Below the pieces are notes generated by a model. That model had not been told where the DNA came from. It ran no database searches and saw nothing but the letters and a program-made list of their open reading frames with translations. Shown here one piece after another: positions 1-12,700 of a DNA stretch of 64,000 nucleotides. Both the position numbers and the translations under genes were made by a program. The first letter of the stretch is position 1. Each line of letters begins with the position of its first letter. Origin of the DNA: Batillaria attramentaria (lineage: Eukaryota > Mollusca > Gastropoda > Batillariidae); assembly GCA_018292915.2 (NCBI GenBank), contig JACVVK020000054.1, forward strand, positions 604,501-668,500, in the 5' to 3' direction.

Positions 1-301
1 AACAACAACAAAATATTGGTGACAGCTCAAGAAAGAAACCCTCATCTGCTGTATTTAAAGCGATTGTTATGATCTCACACTGTCACAGTATCATGCACTC
101 AAAGCAGGTTGGATCACTTTCATTAAGTTAAACAGCTCAGCATCTCCAGCTAATGTTCAATACAACTAAGTGACAGCTGTTGTCTTCTGTACTGATACTG
201 CCTGGTTTGATTCTAGAAGAAGAAGAAGAGGGAAAATGCAGTTTAGGTCTTCAATGGCAAATGCGAAGTAACAAAACCTGTGCATCTCCTATCACACTTA
301 C

Positions 302-723
302 AGCTGCAAAATCCTCCTGGCTTCAATGTCCAGTACATTTCGGACATTATCGAAGGTTGAGTAAAAGTCATAGTCGTCTCCTGTGGGCAGATCATTTGAC
401 GTCTTGGTTGCCTGTAGCACTGCTCTTAGTGCTTGCTGCAAAACAATAAAATTAGTAAAATTAAAATTCAACGAAGAGAGGTAGAGAGAATCAGAGATGC
501 ACGTGTCCAGAAGTAGAAGTGGTAAATAGTGATATATATATATGGCTTGAACTTCCTCTACGTTGTCGAATTTGGACCAGATGTGTTAAAGCAACCTACA
601 ATTTGTGTTTTCAATTACCTGAGAAAAGTCAGCAATATTAGAAAAGCCTGGTATTAATTCCTGTGACTCTCCGCTGTTCTCAGCTGTGTCTGCTTTCCCT
701 TCCGACGTGCTGGTGGACGCCAT
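302..723 (-). CDS. EXOSC10: Exosome component 10 (RRP6/PM-Scl100), N-terminal exons only
   Basis: Coding exons are complement(619..723), 35 codons from ATG at 723, and complement(302..435), 44 codons plus 2 nt. The joining intron has donor GTAATTG and acceptor TTTTGCAG; exon 2 ends at donor GTAAGT, so the gene runs off the window start. The visible 79 residues contain LIPGF near residue 24 and GDDYDFYSTF near residue 54. Both align with the start of the PMC2NT domain of EXOSC10 (human has LPGF and a DEYDFYRSF-type motif). EXOSC10 is the catalytic 3'-5' exoribonuclease of the nuclear RNA exosome; PMC2NT binds its partner C1D/Rrp47. The catalytic DEDD and HRDC domains lie outside the window. 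The start ATG sits in AAAATGGCGTCC. I am confident of the family because of the order and spacing of conserved residues. Confidence 0.85.
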
Positions 724-1188
724 TTTGACTTGCAACATGCTGCCTTTAGTTTCGGACTTTCGTTTATGTATTTATAATACGTTATTAAATATCAACACTA
801 TATCTTTCCTGTTGGAAATGTACATTGTCATTGAACTGATGCTCATTATCAATAGATCAACATAATGGGCCGAGAAACAAAGGGTGTTCTGTAGTTTCGC
901 ACGCAAAACAACTTTGTATACTCAATATGGTATCACGTCAACTCGGCCCAATTCAAACTCGGCCCAACAACTCGGCCAAAGGTGGCAGTCACCGGCAAGG
1001 GGGATTTGCCAGCTGGCCGCCAGCGATTTAATTAGGGTTGCCAGCGTCCGTCACTGAGTCATGGTGACTGACATGCTCAGTTCAGTACATCAGTGGTGCC
1101 GTGCAGCCACTCTTTCCCGTTCCACTGATGTTGTCTTTCCGCTGATCAGTGTGCGGCTTGTCGTGTCACGGTCAGTCGGTGTGCGCGC

Positions 1189-1191
1189 GTG

Positions 1192-1241
<50 letters not shown>

Positions 1242-1278
1242 CCTGTGCCGGCCCGGTGTGTGTGTGTGTGTGTGTGCG

Positions 1279-1313
<35 letters not shown>

Positions 1314-1411
1314 GCGTGTGTGTGTGTGTGTGTGTGTGTGTGCCGTGTACGATGAAGGGGCAGGGGGGGGGGGGGGCGGGCGGGAGGCGGGGGGGGGGGG
1401 GGGGGGGGGGG
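1189..1411. repeat. Interrupted (TG)n microsatellite followed by G tract
   Basis: TG dinucleotides run from about 1193 to 1343 with interruptions such as TGCGGCG. They are followed by two long G runs near 1365-1411. Read directly from the sequence; no gene content. Confidence 0.95.
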
Positions 1412-2065
1412 AGCGGTGTCCAGGGATCTCAGCTGAAGCCAAAACTCTGGCAGTGAATTTTCAACTTGAAGTTTGGGTGGGGACTACAGGTACACTGATG
1501 TGACTGATACTGACTGAGAACCACTGACAGGTAATTTCCTTCAGTTCTGCCTGATACTGAAATCCAAACCACAGACATACATAAAGCAGTACTGACACTG
1601 GGTTTGGTCAGTTGTGCATCTGCATTGGTATGATAAAGCAGACACTGACTGACCATATTTTCTAGTAAACATAGGCAATATTTTGCCAAATGTCATCGTT
1701 GAAATTGGGCAGTCATATGCATTTCATCTTTTTATGTCATGGGCTTTCACGCCTCTGCCGGCCTGGTATTCTCACCCGTGCAGACTAGACTATCAGTGAA
1801 TTCAGTACAGCAAAACAAAACAATGTCTAGTCTACTATCAAGCACACAGTTACAGTCACCACAAACAATCAAATGTTCATTGTCAAGATGAGACAAGCAA
1901 GCAAAGAATGAAAGAACGGTTCCTTCTCCGATGATACCACAGGTGCATAAATATTCACCACTTGTAATTTCTTGTCCTCTTGACAAACTTCTACTGCTAA
2001 AATTCTTTCACTCTGAAATGTACATACATGTATGATATCATGACTAAACTTTCTATCCACCAAAA

Positions 2066-2099
<34 letters not shown>

Positions 2100-2520
2100 G
2101 CACAAAAATGAGCGATCATGTGTGTTGACAACTTGCTTCGTAGGGAATTCTCTACACTACTACAGTAGCCAGCGTCATGAAGTATTCAAATACAATTTGT
2201 CTCCTTTTGACCGTACACTATATACCTCAGTTGTCAGTCGCCAGCCCATGCTTTGTCTGGAATTCGGCTTCTTTGATGATAGCGGCGATACGAGTGATGC
2301 AGTTGCATGATAGCCCGAGTAGAGACAAGTTGACTTGATAGTGTCAAAGTCAGTTCTGGTAGTTGTGAAATAATATTATTAGGCGTCAGATAATTAGATA
2401 TGCCTACACCTCCACCGCATGCACACAGATCCTCATTGATTTGACACATTGATTTGACTTTCTTTCGTGCACTGGTACTATAAAATATCTGGTATACCTG
2501 TATATAAAGAAGTAGATCGC

Positions 2521-2525
<5 letters not shown>

Positions 2526-2570
<45 letters not shown>

Positions 2571-2631
2571 GGTGTGTGTGTGTGTGTGTGTGTGTGTGTC
2601 GGTGTGTGTGTGTGTGTGTGTGTGTGTGTCG

Positions 2632-2697
<66 letters not shown>

Positions 2698-2785
2698 CAG
2701 ACATTTTAATTGTTCAGACATATTGTTCATAACAATGGAGTGAGCAAGAAACTTGACAGCCAAAAAGCGCGCGCGCGCGCGCGCG

Positions 2786-2820
<35 letters not shown>
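2526..2820. repeat. (TG)n-(GA)n microsatellite, then (GC)n-(CA)n
   Basis: A (TG)n run broken by a regularly recurring TCGG passes straight into (GA)n at about 2651-2694. After 70 unique bases, a (GC)n run (about 2767-2786) passes into (CA)n up to 2820. The recurrent TCGG spaced by about 40 bp suggests the tract grew by block duplication. Confidence 0.95.
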
Positions 2821-2824
<4 letters not shown>

Positions 2825-3810
2825 ACACATCTCCTGTCACTCCTCATGGTCAGTCACATGTAGTTTCATGCTCGTTGTAACGGGACTTGCCTCTTGTCGT
2901 CTACCGCCCTCACGCCAGTGGGAAGTGGTTGGGGCAAGTTGCGGGGCCCATCAGTGTGCCGTTAGCTATTACGTGGCCAATACCCGAACAAGCCAGTGAC
3001 GACGAGCTGTCTGGCTGTCTGGCTAGAGTCGACCGCTCGACTGAGTGTGATGCAACGTGCCGTCATCAGTGTTGCGCTGGCTAGCCTGCCTCGATCGCTC
3101 GCCGGAGTGTGATGCACGTTGCACCGTCTCAGTCTCGGGCAGACTGCTGGCCGCGAGGTCGCATAATAGTGCTGTCTAGTGCTGTCTTGTGCTGTGACGA
3201 ATTTCATTCAGAATGTGATTCGTGTGTGGGCGCTTTAGTGGAGATAATAGCTATTCAGTGGAACTCCACAGTGAAATTGTCTCCCATTGACCGTGTAACT
3301 TGATCCACATTAAAGAGCCCGGTACCTGTGAAGCATCGTGAATCCATAGTAGTGTTTCCCTTTGACCGTGTCGTATGATGCACATGAGCCATCGTAACCG
3401 GACTGCCGCAAGGCTGCGCCCTACGGTACCAATGAGGCACCGTGACCACGTGAGACGATTTCCACTGACTGGGCTAGGACGGTACCCGTAAGCCATCGTG
3501 GCACTTTGGCACTACGGGAGTACGGGTACGGTGTACGGTACCCATGAGCTATCGTGAACCCATACGAGAAATTCAACGCAGTACCCACGACCGAGCCTTT
3601 GTGACTCCGTGCCTACTATGGCTCGTTTCATTCACTGTTCAATTCAACTCATTTCAATGTTACTTGATTGTCTGATTGATAAACATCAAGGTTTTCTATT
3701 TTGGTTCTCAGTTTGTATCGCCACTGCATCACTGACAGTATACCGGCTACTAGTGAAATACTGACTGACAAACTAAGCCCTCACTGAACTGAACCGGCAT
3801 CATATGCGGC

Positions 3811-4170
3811 GGCTCAGTCACAGATCGTCAGTTCTGAGCCGCTACTTTCGTGGCCGGTGTCTAGCATTACACCACTTATTTTAGACACCTGCACTGTGAC
3901 AGCATCTAAAATGCAGGCACCGAGCCAGTGGAAGTGTACGCCGGCACTGACGAGGCTTCAGGTTACTGGGTGACTGAGTGTTGTCAGCCGCCGGTACCAA
4001 CACTGAGTGGTTGAATTCAGCCGTTTGAGTGATCATGCAAAGCGTACACTACATTGTATCACACCCAGTAAGAGCTCTACAAAACATCAAGATAGAGTAT
4101 ACGAGCGTACAGACACACACTGACATACAAGCGAAACTGTTCCAAAACCGGCTGACATAACGGCTGGCTG
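3811..4170 (+). repeat. Dispersed repeat family, copy 1
   Basis: This segment shares ordered words with two segments in the GT92 gene C locus (59835-60120 and 61800-62100). Shared words include a GTGTCTAGCAT-type block, a CACACCACTT block, a GGCACTGA block, CAAGATAGAGTAT and a GCGAAACT...CCAAAAC block near the end. Copies differ by small indels. No protein is encoded. It looks like an undescribed interspersed repeat of about 300-360 bp. Confidence 0.6.
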
Positions 4171-4718
4171 AGTAAACTGGATGCACTGACTGAAACTGAA
4201 TCACTGAGTGGCGGCGACTTGTATCTTTGCAGTTATGTCTAGTAGTGCATTTATTTAATAAATAATTATGTATGTATCTGCCCACACAGAATACAGGAGG
4301 TAGAACAAAGGTATGACGGCGCTGCTTTATCCCAAATCAGTACTGAGTATACATTGCAGGATCGAGTCATGCCGCGTGTAACCGGCAAACACTGAAACAC
4401 TATGCCACTGAACTGACCTCCTAAAAGCAAAACAAAACCAGTGACCATAACCAATCGGGCCCAGTCGGGGGAAAACAAACAAATAAACAAACAAACTTAC
4501 AAATAAAACAAAACAGTCTTGACTGTCAGTGTTGCCGGAACTGATCTGATGACGGCATGACCACGGCCTCAGCTGCCCAGACTGGACGGAAAGAAAAACT
4601 AATTCTGAACCTCGTAAATGACCGTAACAACTTACTCAGCCCAGTCGGAAAGAAAAACAAAAGTATTAGAATCTGACCAACCAATAGCCCACCCCACAAC
4701 CACCAGCTTTCTCTCAGC

Positions 4719-4721
4719 CCA

Positions 4722-4751
<30 letters not shown>
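4719..4751. repeat. Homopolymer C tract
   Basis: A run of more than 30 C on the plus strand, next to units of GGGCCGAGTTG. Simple repeat. Confidence 0.9.
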
Positions 4752-4753
<2 letters not shown>

Positions 4754-4814
4754 GGTCTTGGTATTACTAGGCTGAGTTGATCATGGTCATTAGGGGGTTC
4801 GGACTTGGACAAAA

Positions 4815-4985
4815 TTAGTAATGGGCCGAGTTGGTTATGGTTTCCGGTGGTTGGCTCAGTTGTGACTTTGCACTTGGTCCGAGTTGACTATGGCCTTGGG
4901 CCGAGCTGACCATGGCCTTGGGCCGACCTGACTACGAGGTGATCCGAGTTGGGAGTGGGCCGAGTTAGGAGTAGGCCGAGTAGAC
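4815..4985 (+). repeat. Short degenerate repeats of GGGCCGAGTTG
   Basis: GGGCCGAGTTG or one-base variants recur six or more times, often followed by ACTATGGCCTT. The inverse form AACTCGGCCC occurs three times at about 938-975. It lies just upstream of the YEATS4 start codon, within its likely promoter region, but I cannot show regulatory function. Confidence 0.5.
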
Positions 4986-5047
4986 TGGTAACCCTCAATA
5001 AACGCAATTTGAAAACGAGGACAATTTGAGAATTTGAAAGGCTGGAA

Positions 5048-5752
5048 ATGGCAGAAGGGCGGATAAAGGTTGGTTTGCGCGAAATTAAAGGTTAAAAAGG
5101 CTGTGTCTCATTGTATACCGCATGTAAGGCTGAGGTATTAGCGTCAGCAAAACAAAGGAGAGGTGTGTCGATCACTTCTGTACTACTGTCACAGGAATTA
5201 GTCACGGTGCCCCTGTATCCGAGGGTGTGACTTCCCCGATCACTCACGGGTTACCCGAACTACTCAGGAATCAGCTCAGTACGTCCATTTATCCAGATTT
5301 ATAGTGCCAAGGGTATAATTTCTTTTTGTTTTAATTTTCGTCTGCCTATTATTGTTGTTAAAGCCTGTATTAAAAAAAAAACATTGTCTAGTGTCACTAT
5401 TCATGTTTACTTGTATTTTGTGCAGGGGCTAACTATCATCAAACCAATTGTGTATGGCAACATTGCACGCTACTTTGGCAAGAAACGTGAGGAAGATGGA
5501 CATACCCATCAGTGGACAGTGTACTTGAAACCCTACCGGAATGAGGTACGGTATGAAATGAAAAATGGGTTGTCTTTTTTGTCCTTGATGAAGGGGCAGC
5601 CAAAATTAACTGTTCTGGCCAAAAGTGCTTCTACCCAATTGAAGTTAAGGAGCATCAGAAGAAGTTAGCGGCACAGATAAGCAAATAAACAATTAAGCTT
5701 CCATTGGAGGTACAGGGGTAGCCTTTGAAAAATTATTTAACCCCCCCCCCTT

Positions 5753-5803
<51 letters not shown>

Positions 5804-8699
5804 GAATGAACACCCCACCTACCAAAACAACAGCACACAACAACAACAACAAACCCAAAACAACATATATATATATATATTACAAAAAGAACAACCACCA
5901 GGCAAACAAACAACAGAAAAATGTTAGTAATCTGGTTCTGTGTTTGTAAATAGATCAGAAATTGAGAAAATATCAAATTTTTTAGGTAATGTCAGCCTGA
6001 TAGTTACAGCATAAAAAAATCAGATCAATTTAGTGATTAATACTTTTTTTCTTTTTTTTTTCAAATTTTCCCCTCAGGACATGTCTGCATACATCAAGAA
6101 GGTCCACTTCAAGCTGCATGAGAGCTATCCAAACCCAAACAGAGGTCTGTATCAGTGTATGACTGTAGATAGTAATTAGTATACAGTTATTTCACCTTTA
6201 ATCCTTAATTTTGTGACGTTTGTTTTTATTGTTTAATGTTGACAGGAGAAGTTGTCAGTTTTGTGCTTTTGTGTGTTTCAGTTTTGTGTGTAGAGACAGT
6301 CAAAACATACTGCCTCACTTACTGCATACTTATTCAGTTATTGTGTTTCAGTGGTGGTGAAGCCTCCATATGAAGTTACAGAAACAGGATGGGGAGAGTT
6401 TGAAGTCATCATCAAGATTTATTTCAATGATCCCAATGAACGGCCTGTGAGTTCATGTCTTAACCTTATTAAACTTAACATGGGCATGCCAATTTTGCCT
6501 GCAGTTTCTCAGTATTGTGTCAGATTGTACCATCTCCTGTATCAAATTTTGTTGTAATTGTCTGATGTAGATTTTTTTTTTTTTTTTGGGGGGGGGGGGG
6601 GGATATTTTTAACTTATTATCCTGGAGTATATGTGACTCACAAAAGGGACCATAAGTAGAAAATTATCAATTTAGAGATATGTACATCACTACAATCTAC
6701 TGGTTCTGCAGTTTAATTCAATATAAGAATGAAAGCTGTACTACATGTACTAAAATTGACAGAGATATCAGCAGTTGAAGTTGGCTACCCACCAGGCGGC
6801 TATACTGACCCCTGGCACTCTTTTTGCCTGTAGCGGCGTTCGTCCTAGCGCAACTTACAGTCCCTTTCGCGAGAACGGGGCACTATGTGTGTGTGTAAGA
6901 ATAAAAAAATATGTGTTTCTACAGGTGACCATCTACCACCTTCTAAAGCTGTTCCAAAGTGAGACGGATATCATGCTGGGCAAGAAATCACTGGTTGCAG
7001 AGTTCTATGATGAACTGGTCAGTATGAAAAATATGTTACCTCACTTCAGCCACAAGCCCCTTGGCCGTGAAACTTGACGTGTTTAGTGTAAAGTTCATGC
7101 ACAACACAGCTTTAGGTTTCACAGCAGTGAACTCACTTAGGCAGAAAGGTAAACAATGCTTTACTCCATGCTGCAACAACATGTCAGTGGAATCCACAGC
7201 TGAATCAGGGCATGCACATGTATTACTATTAGGCGCACCTCTCTCTCAAGACGGGCACCCTTTTTAGTTTTTGTTGTTGTTGTTGTTGTTGGTAAGTCGA
7301 AGGGTGCCTAGCCTACATTCTACTCTTAAAAACTACAGTAATTCAACCCCTGCTTCCTACTTTGTAGCATTCTTGGGTTTCTTTCCCAGGCCGATTTGTG
7401 TACCAGTAAACATTTCAATATTTGAAGTCAGTGTATCATCATATGTGTGTAAAGTCAAGGACTCAGTTTTCTTATACATTGTAGTTCATATCATTTTATT
7501 ATTATTTATTGAATGCTATTGTACGGTCGCAGGTGTTCCAGGATCCAACAAGCTCCATGCAACAGATGCTTTCCAATGTGCGCCCCATTTGTGTCGGCAC
7601 CTACAAACATGAAACAGACTGTAAGTGTTTCCTTCTCCATTTGCGGCTGGTGTATTTGATCAGTACCCTCCCTTCCACACTTCATGTGTCTGGTAAGGCT
7701 GGGAAAGCTGGTGTCTGCATTCAGAGATACATAAGAGTGGATAAGGAAGAGTAACCCGTGGTCTACATTGTGCCAATAGCATCGTAGACACCAGGGCCGT
7801 AGGCAATTTGCCTGGTAGAAGTTGAGTGTGGGAGGATGAGCCACCTGTGGACACCACTGAGTTGACAGCCTTTTTTTTACAAGTTTTAAACTTTTCACGG
7901 GGTAGCTCAGCCAACTCAGATCCCGCTGTAACAGGTGGACCTTGAAACTGATCTGAAAAAGTCTGCAATCTCAACAAATACATGTAGCCCCAAACATCAT
8001 GTTTTCTGAAAAACTGCGAAATACAGAGTTTTCACAATGAGTTGCCCCCGATTATGGAAAATACACCTTGTGAGTTTGTTTGGTTTGACCGAAAAACTGC
8101 TAGTTTTAATGAGCATTGTTTTCATCGAAATCAACAAACGAATGTGGTATATTTTACGTAATCAGGGGCACCGAATTGGGAAAATTATTTATTGCACATC
8201 AGTACCTGCATTTCTTTGATTTGAAAGCTGACATCGATCAGCAGTCCAAATGCTTCAAGTGGCATCTCTGAGGCGTGTTGTCCATGGGCTTTGCGAAGTC
8301 AGTAGGATGATACTTGGTATGCACTGCTGAACAATGGCTCAACGCAGCACACTGGCCACTCTTCTCTGTTATAGCTTTGCTTTTTTTAATTTGAACTTAA
8401 CCTGAGAGAGACATACTCTGGAGTATGTAAGCCTTTCTTGTATGACATGCCACTAGTGTGTCATGCTGCAGTTTCCACTTGTACCAAAAGCTGTTTCTTA
8501 CAGTTGTGCATCTCTTCCTTTTACAGTTGACGAAAAGAGAGAGAGAACACTTAATAATATCACGTCTGCAAAGAACAAGATCCGGTATGAGATCGCAGAA
8601 TTAAATGACCGTCTGAAACAGAACAAGGAAAGCATCGCCAAGTTGAAGAAAGACATTGCCAGAATGGAAGAAGAAGACAGAGCAGACATAGTGACGTGA
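5048..8699 (+). CDS. YEATS4: YEATS domain-containing protein 4 (GAS41), complete
   Basis: Seven coding exons: 5048-5068, 5426-5545, 6078-6144, 6352-6446, 6925-7017, 7533-7620, 8527-8699. Together they are 657 nt, 218 residues. All introns are GT/AG and phases match. The first exon is only seven codons (MAEGRIK) and joins in phase to [12 protein letters not shown], as in vertebrate GAS41, which has about 227 residues. The YEATS domain spans roughly residues 8-130. The acyl-lysine pocket residues of GAS41 are present: H61, S63 and Y64 in HESY, and W83 and F86 in TGWGEF. Residues about 165-218 form a Lys/Glu-rich coiled coil. GAS41 reads acetylated/acylated histone H3 and is a shared subunit of the SRCAP and TIP60/p400 chromatin complexes that place H2A.Z. 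No damage is seen, so this is probably functional. Confidence 0.95.
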
Positions 8700-8771
8700 T
8701 GTGTTCTGGAGAAAAATGTGTGCGTGTTTGCGTGCGTGTGTGTGAGAGAGAGAGGCTGGTTTGGTGAGGAG

Positions 8772-8777
8772 AATAAA
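8772..8777 (+). terminator. Polyadenylation signal of YEATS4
   Basis: Canonical AATAAA 73 bp after the YEATS4 stop codon, on the sense strand. It is the first such hexamer after the stop. Confidence 0.75.
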
Positions 8778-8870
8778 TGACATTTATAATTGGAGGTGAC
8801 CACTGCCATTTCCATTGTTTTTCATATTGAATATGAAATGATTAAAAAAGAAAACAGGACTAGTGTCTTG

Positions 8871-9546
8871 ACATCTGTTCGTTTGCCCTGTGTGAGTGCA
8901 TGTGTCAGTGTATAACCACATGACATCTGTTCGTTTGCCCTGTGTGAGTGCATGTGTCAGTGTATAACCACATGACATCTGTTCGTTTGCCCTGTGTGAG
9001 TGCATGTGTCAGTGTATAACCACATGACATCTTTTCGTTTGCCCTGTGTGAGTGCATGTGTCAGTGTATAACCACATGACATCTGTTCGTTTGCCCTGTG
9101 TGAGTGCATGTGTCAGTGTATAACCACATGACATCTGTTCGTTTGCCCTGTGTGAGTGCATGTGTCAGTGTATAACCACATGACATCTGTTCGTTTGCCC
9201 TGTGTGAGTGCATGTGTCAGTGTATAACCACATGACATCTGTTCGTTTGCCCTGTGTGAGTGCATGTGTCAGTGTATAACCACATGACATCTGTTCGTTT
9301 GCCCTGTGTGAGTGCATGTGTCAGTGTATAACCACATGACATCTGTTCGTTTGCCCTGTGTGAGTGCATGTGTCAGTGTATAACCACATGACATCTTTTC
9401 GTTTGCCCTGTGTGAGTGCATGTGTCAGTGTATAACCACATGACATCTGTTCGTTTGCCCTGTGTGAGTGCATGTGTCAGTGTATAACCACATGACATCT
9501 GTTCGTTTGCCCTGTGTGAGTGCATGTGTCAGTGTATAACCACATG
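8871..9546 (+). repeat. 52-bp satellite, 13 exact-length copies
   Basis: Thirteen uninterrupted head-to-tail units of exactly 52 bp fill 8871-9546. Copies are almost identical. Units 4 (9027) and 11 (9391) share the same G-to-T change (ATCTTTT instead of ATCTGTT) and lie seven units apart, suggesting block duplication or conversion. Because 52 is not a multiple of 3, reading frames rotate through the array, so it is not coding. It lies between the convergent 3' ends of YEATS4 and GT92 gene A. Confidence 0.97.
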
Positions 9547-9665
9547 AGATTGTGAGATGCGTGGTTGTTCTGGCAACCAACACTGGAAGACTGAAAAGTT
9601 CTAAGCTTAAGAGGGTGACTGTGTTCAACGCAAGGCAGTATCAGATGCACAAGTATCTAAGCATT

Positions 9666-9671
9666 TTTATT
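9666..9671 (-). terminator. Polyadenylation signal of GT92 gene A
   Basis: AATAAA on the minus strand (TTTATT on plus), 108 bp after the stop codon of gene A. Confidence 0.65.
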
Positions 9672-9778
9672 AAATTTTCTCAGTCTAATTCAGACAAACA
9701 GCAGGCATATATCCACAAAACTTGTCTCCGTCACTTCCACAACAGACAAAACGTTCATCTTCCCCCCAAATTACAGTA

Positions 9779-12700
9779 TTAATCTTTGAGTCGTCTTGCT
9801 TGTCGTTTTATTCTGTTTGTGTAGTCACTGTGGCATCCGATTTCCTTCAAGGGCAGTTGACTGACGGCCTGTAGCCATTTGGATTCGAACCGGAGGATCC
9901 CATTGTCTCTGACACGATCCATAACACACCCGTTCCACTTGGACTTGCACTCGCGGTAATGCAGGAACTTGTGGCTTTCTTTAGGAAGATACTCTCTGGA
10001 AAAGAAACAGGAAAGAGAGTGTGATAAGTACATCCAGCAATATCAAACTGCTTCCTCTTTAATAATTAGCGATTAAAACGCGTGACTGGAACGCTTTACC
10101 TGTCACCATTAGAGATCTTCCCATGCTGACTCAATTTATAGCCCATTTAAAGCTGTAGTCCGACCACTGTTTCATCGGCACTCAGTGTGTATGTGCGTGT
10201 GTGTGTGTGTGAACGCAAAGAGTGTTTCGTAGAAAACAGATAGGCGCTATACAAACTGTATTCATTATTATTATTATTGTGTGACTGTTTAACTGATAAG
10301 TAATTTGATCCGTGATGCCTGTCTGTGATCCATGCGGGTCGTAACAGAGTGTTTGAAGCCTGGTACTAGTGGTAGTGCTGAGCCTGAAATACTCCTGGCT
10401 ACCTCTATGGCTTTTTCAGCATGACAATTCAGCAAGACCGGGGTTAATGACTGTATACCAACTCTTTAAACGATAATTGAATGGCATAGAGCAAGAAACG
10501 TCAATCTCTCATTCTCACTCTAGCTTGAGTACTACTGTATTTTTAACAGTTCCTACTTAATTTTTTTTGTGGGGATGGGGGGGGAGGGGTGGAATTCTTT
10601 TTTTCTTTTTTTTTAAAAGACATTTTCGTATACTGCCTGTGCATTTTTTTTCAATGCTGAAAATCCTTTTCAGGAGGCACTTTTACCTCTTTTTCTGCAA
10701 ATCAAACCACTCTCCCTCTACACCTTCAAGTATTCTATTCTTTGCAAAGGGCTGCCAGTGGGTCCCCACTTACTAGGGGGCACCGCGGCACTTGCTACTT
10801 ATTCCGAACAGATGTCACAAACTGATTCAGACGTGATCTTGATCACCACAAAGGTTGCCTTCAACAACATGTAAACATCTGACAGGGCTTAAAATTGTCC
10901 ACCTTTTGGTGGTTTTCCATGTTTGGCTAAAAATTTGCCTCCCCCTCCCCCCCCCCCCCCCCCCAAAAAAAAAAACAACAAAAAAACTCCAACAACTCTT
11001 TCCTTCCCTGAATCACTTAAAATCGTTCCAAAACGCACCAAATTGCACAGATTTTAGTTTAATTCTAAAAAGTTTCCTCAAAAATGTTTGCTCCTCTGCA
11101 GCACTGAAAAACATGCCAAAATGCACCAAACTGCACAGCTTTTAGTCTGATTTGTAAAAGAAATCCAGTTGGAGCATGCGCTCAGACACCCCTTGCACAA
11201 CACACTCTTCCTCCTGGATCAGAGACCTTTTTAAGCCCTGATCTGAACATGACAATGTCATTATGTGTCGTACTTTGTGAAGTTCATTGCCGGTGTTAAG
11301 TCATGAGTGTACACAGCAATGACCCTGGTCGGACGGTAGATCAGTTTGGGTGAGCTCTTCCCCATCCCAAAGTTGTCCAGCTTGTCGCTGACGCTGTGGT
11401 CCAGATAGCGCAGGAAGAAGATGGATGACTTGTTGTTGGATGCTGGCCAGTTGAGGAGAGCGATGTAGGTCTCGATGAAAAACGCTGCAGCCTCGGGATA
11501 CTTTCCTGCCGCAGCCTGAGCAGTTAAAAAACAAAATAAACAACAACAAAACCATACCAAAACCTTTAGGTATTAGACGATCAGGTTGGAGAGCTAGAAA
11601 TGAATTATTTACAGTACTCCGATCTGGACTTCGCATTGACCTCAAACTGCTCTCCTTGACTTTCTCCTGCAGATCAGGTTCCGCAACGAACAAGACCTTC
11701 AAGCGGAACCCCAAGATACACCTCTTCTCTCAATTCTATTTTTGTAATTTTGTTGTTGTTGCTTTTTTCGCTCTCCTTTTTTTCTTTCCCTCACACCAAA
11801 GGGGCCCTGAGCATGCAGCAGTGGCATGGAAGTTTTTTTGTTGCGCCCTAGAAATGGCCAGTCATCATCATCGTCATCGTCGTCGTCGTCGTCGTCATCA
11901 TCATCACGGCCACATTTCACCAGGGGTACTTCAGCGACAAAACCGTCGGTGTCTCTGACCCCTGTTGCTTCTTTGTAGCTAACCGTAGTAATACACACAG
12001 AGAAAACAAAACCAGTTTACCTGGGCGACCTCTAGCAGTGTGTTGTGAGGCGCTGAAGGCAGCAGAAGCTCGTCAAAGTCCATGATGGCCACAAAGTCGT
12101 ACTGGGACAGGCGGTGTACGCAGTCATTGCAGATGACGGTTCCGTCCATCCAGGCCTGCTCCTCCCAGCGAGGACGGAGAAAACCTCTAGGGGGATGCCC
12201 TATGCACAAACCGGCACATCGGCACGTGGCTGTCAGAACTGATGCCTGGACTGTATTTATTAATAGTCTTGCCCTACAGGCAAACTGTACGAACATTGCC
12301 GGCCATTAAAAAAGTTTGACATTTTACAGAAAAAAATTACAGTTGCGTGTGGAAAAAACGTCCGCTCAGATTCTCAAACTATCAGAATTTGAGCTAGAAA
12401 ATGTCAGTTCTAAGTCCCACGCTATGAGGATTTGAGTCAAAAGTTTAAGTTGAATGACCAGCGTTCAGACACATGAACTGACACGACACCCCTAGTCCTG
12501 AGAGTCGCCTAATACAGTAGTAGAAGCAAAGATCTTGGAAACATATTTCTGATTCCAAGGTCTTTGGTAGAAGCTTCGAAGCAGTAGTAGGTAAACTATG
12601 TGACTGGTCTGGGCCACTAGATCAGGTTTAAAATCATTGTCCGATGTCATGTCTTCAACAGCCACAAGAACAAGTTTCTTTTCAGTTCTACGATTACTGT

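Larger units (their letters stand above)
724..5047. other. Intergenic spacer between EXOSC10 and YEATS4
   Basis: I see no coding exon here. The two flanking genes are divergent, so both promoters should lie in this interval. It holds (TG)n/(CA)n tracts, homopolymer G and C runs, stretches enriched in ACTGA words (1490-1660, 3700-4600), degenerate repeats of a GGTACC...ATCGTGA motif (about 3310-3560), and short units of GGCCGAGTTG in opposite orientations (about 860-980 and 4815-4985). Open frames across the (TG)n tracts are low-complexity artefacts. Confidence 0.7.

Noticed and set aside
1146..1503. Open frames of Cys/Val or Thr/His on both strands over the (TG)n tract
   Set aside because: Dinucleotide repeats lack stop codons in some frames; no splice sites or conserved residues.
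2404..2847. 147-codon Thr/His/Leu-rich minus frame
   Set aside because: Product of (CA)n and (GA)n microsatellites only.
5753..5976. Coding continuation of YEATS4 exon 2 into 5546-5668
   Set aside because: The exon ends at a good donor (GAG|GTACGG), conserved GAS41 sequence resumes in frame at 6078, and the read-through part is unlike the family.
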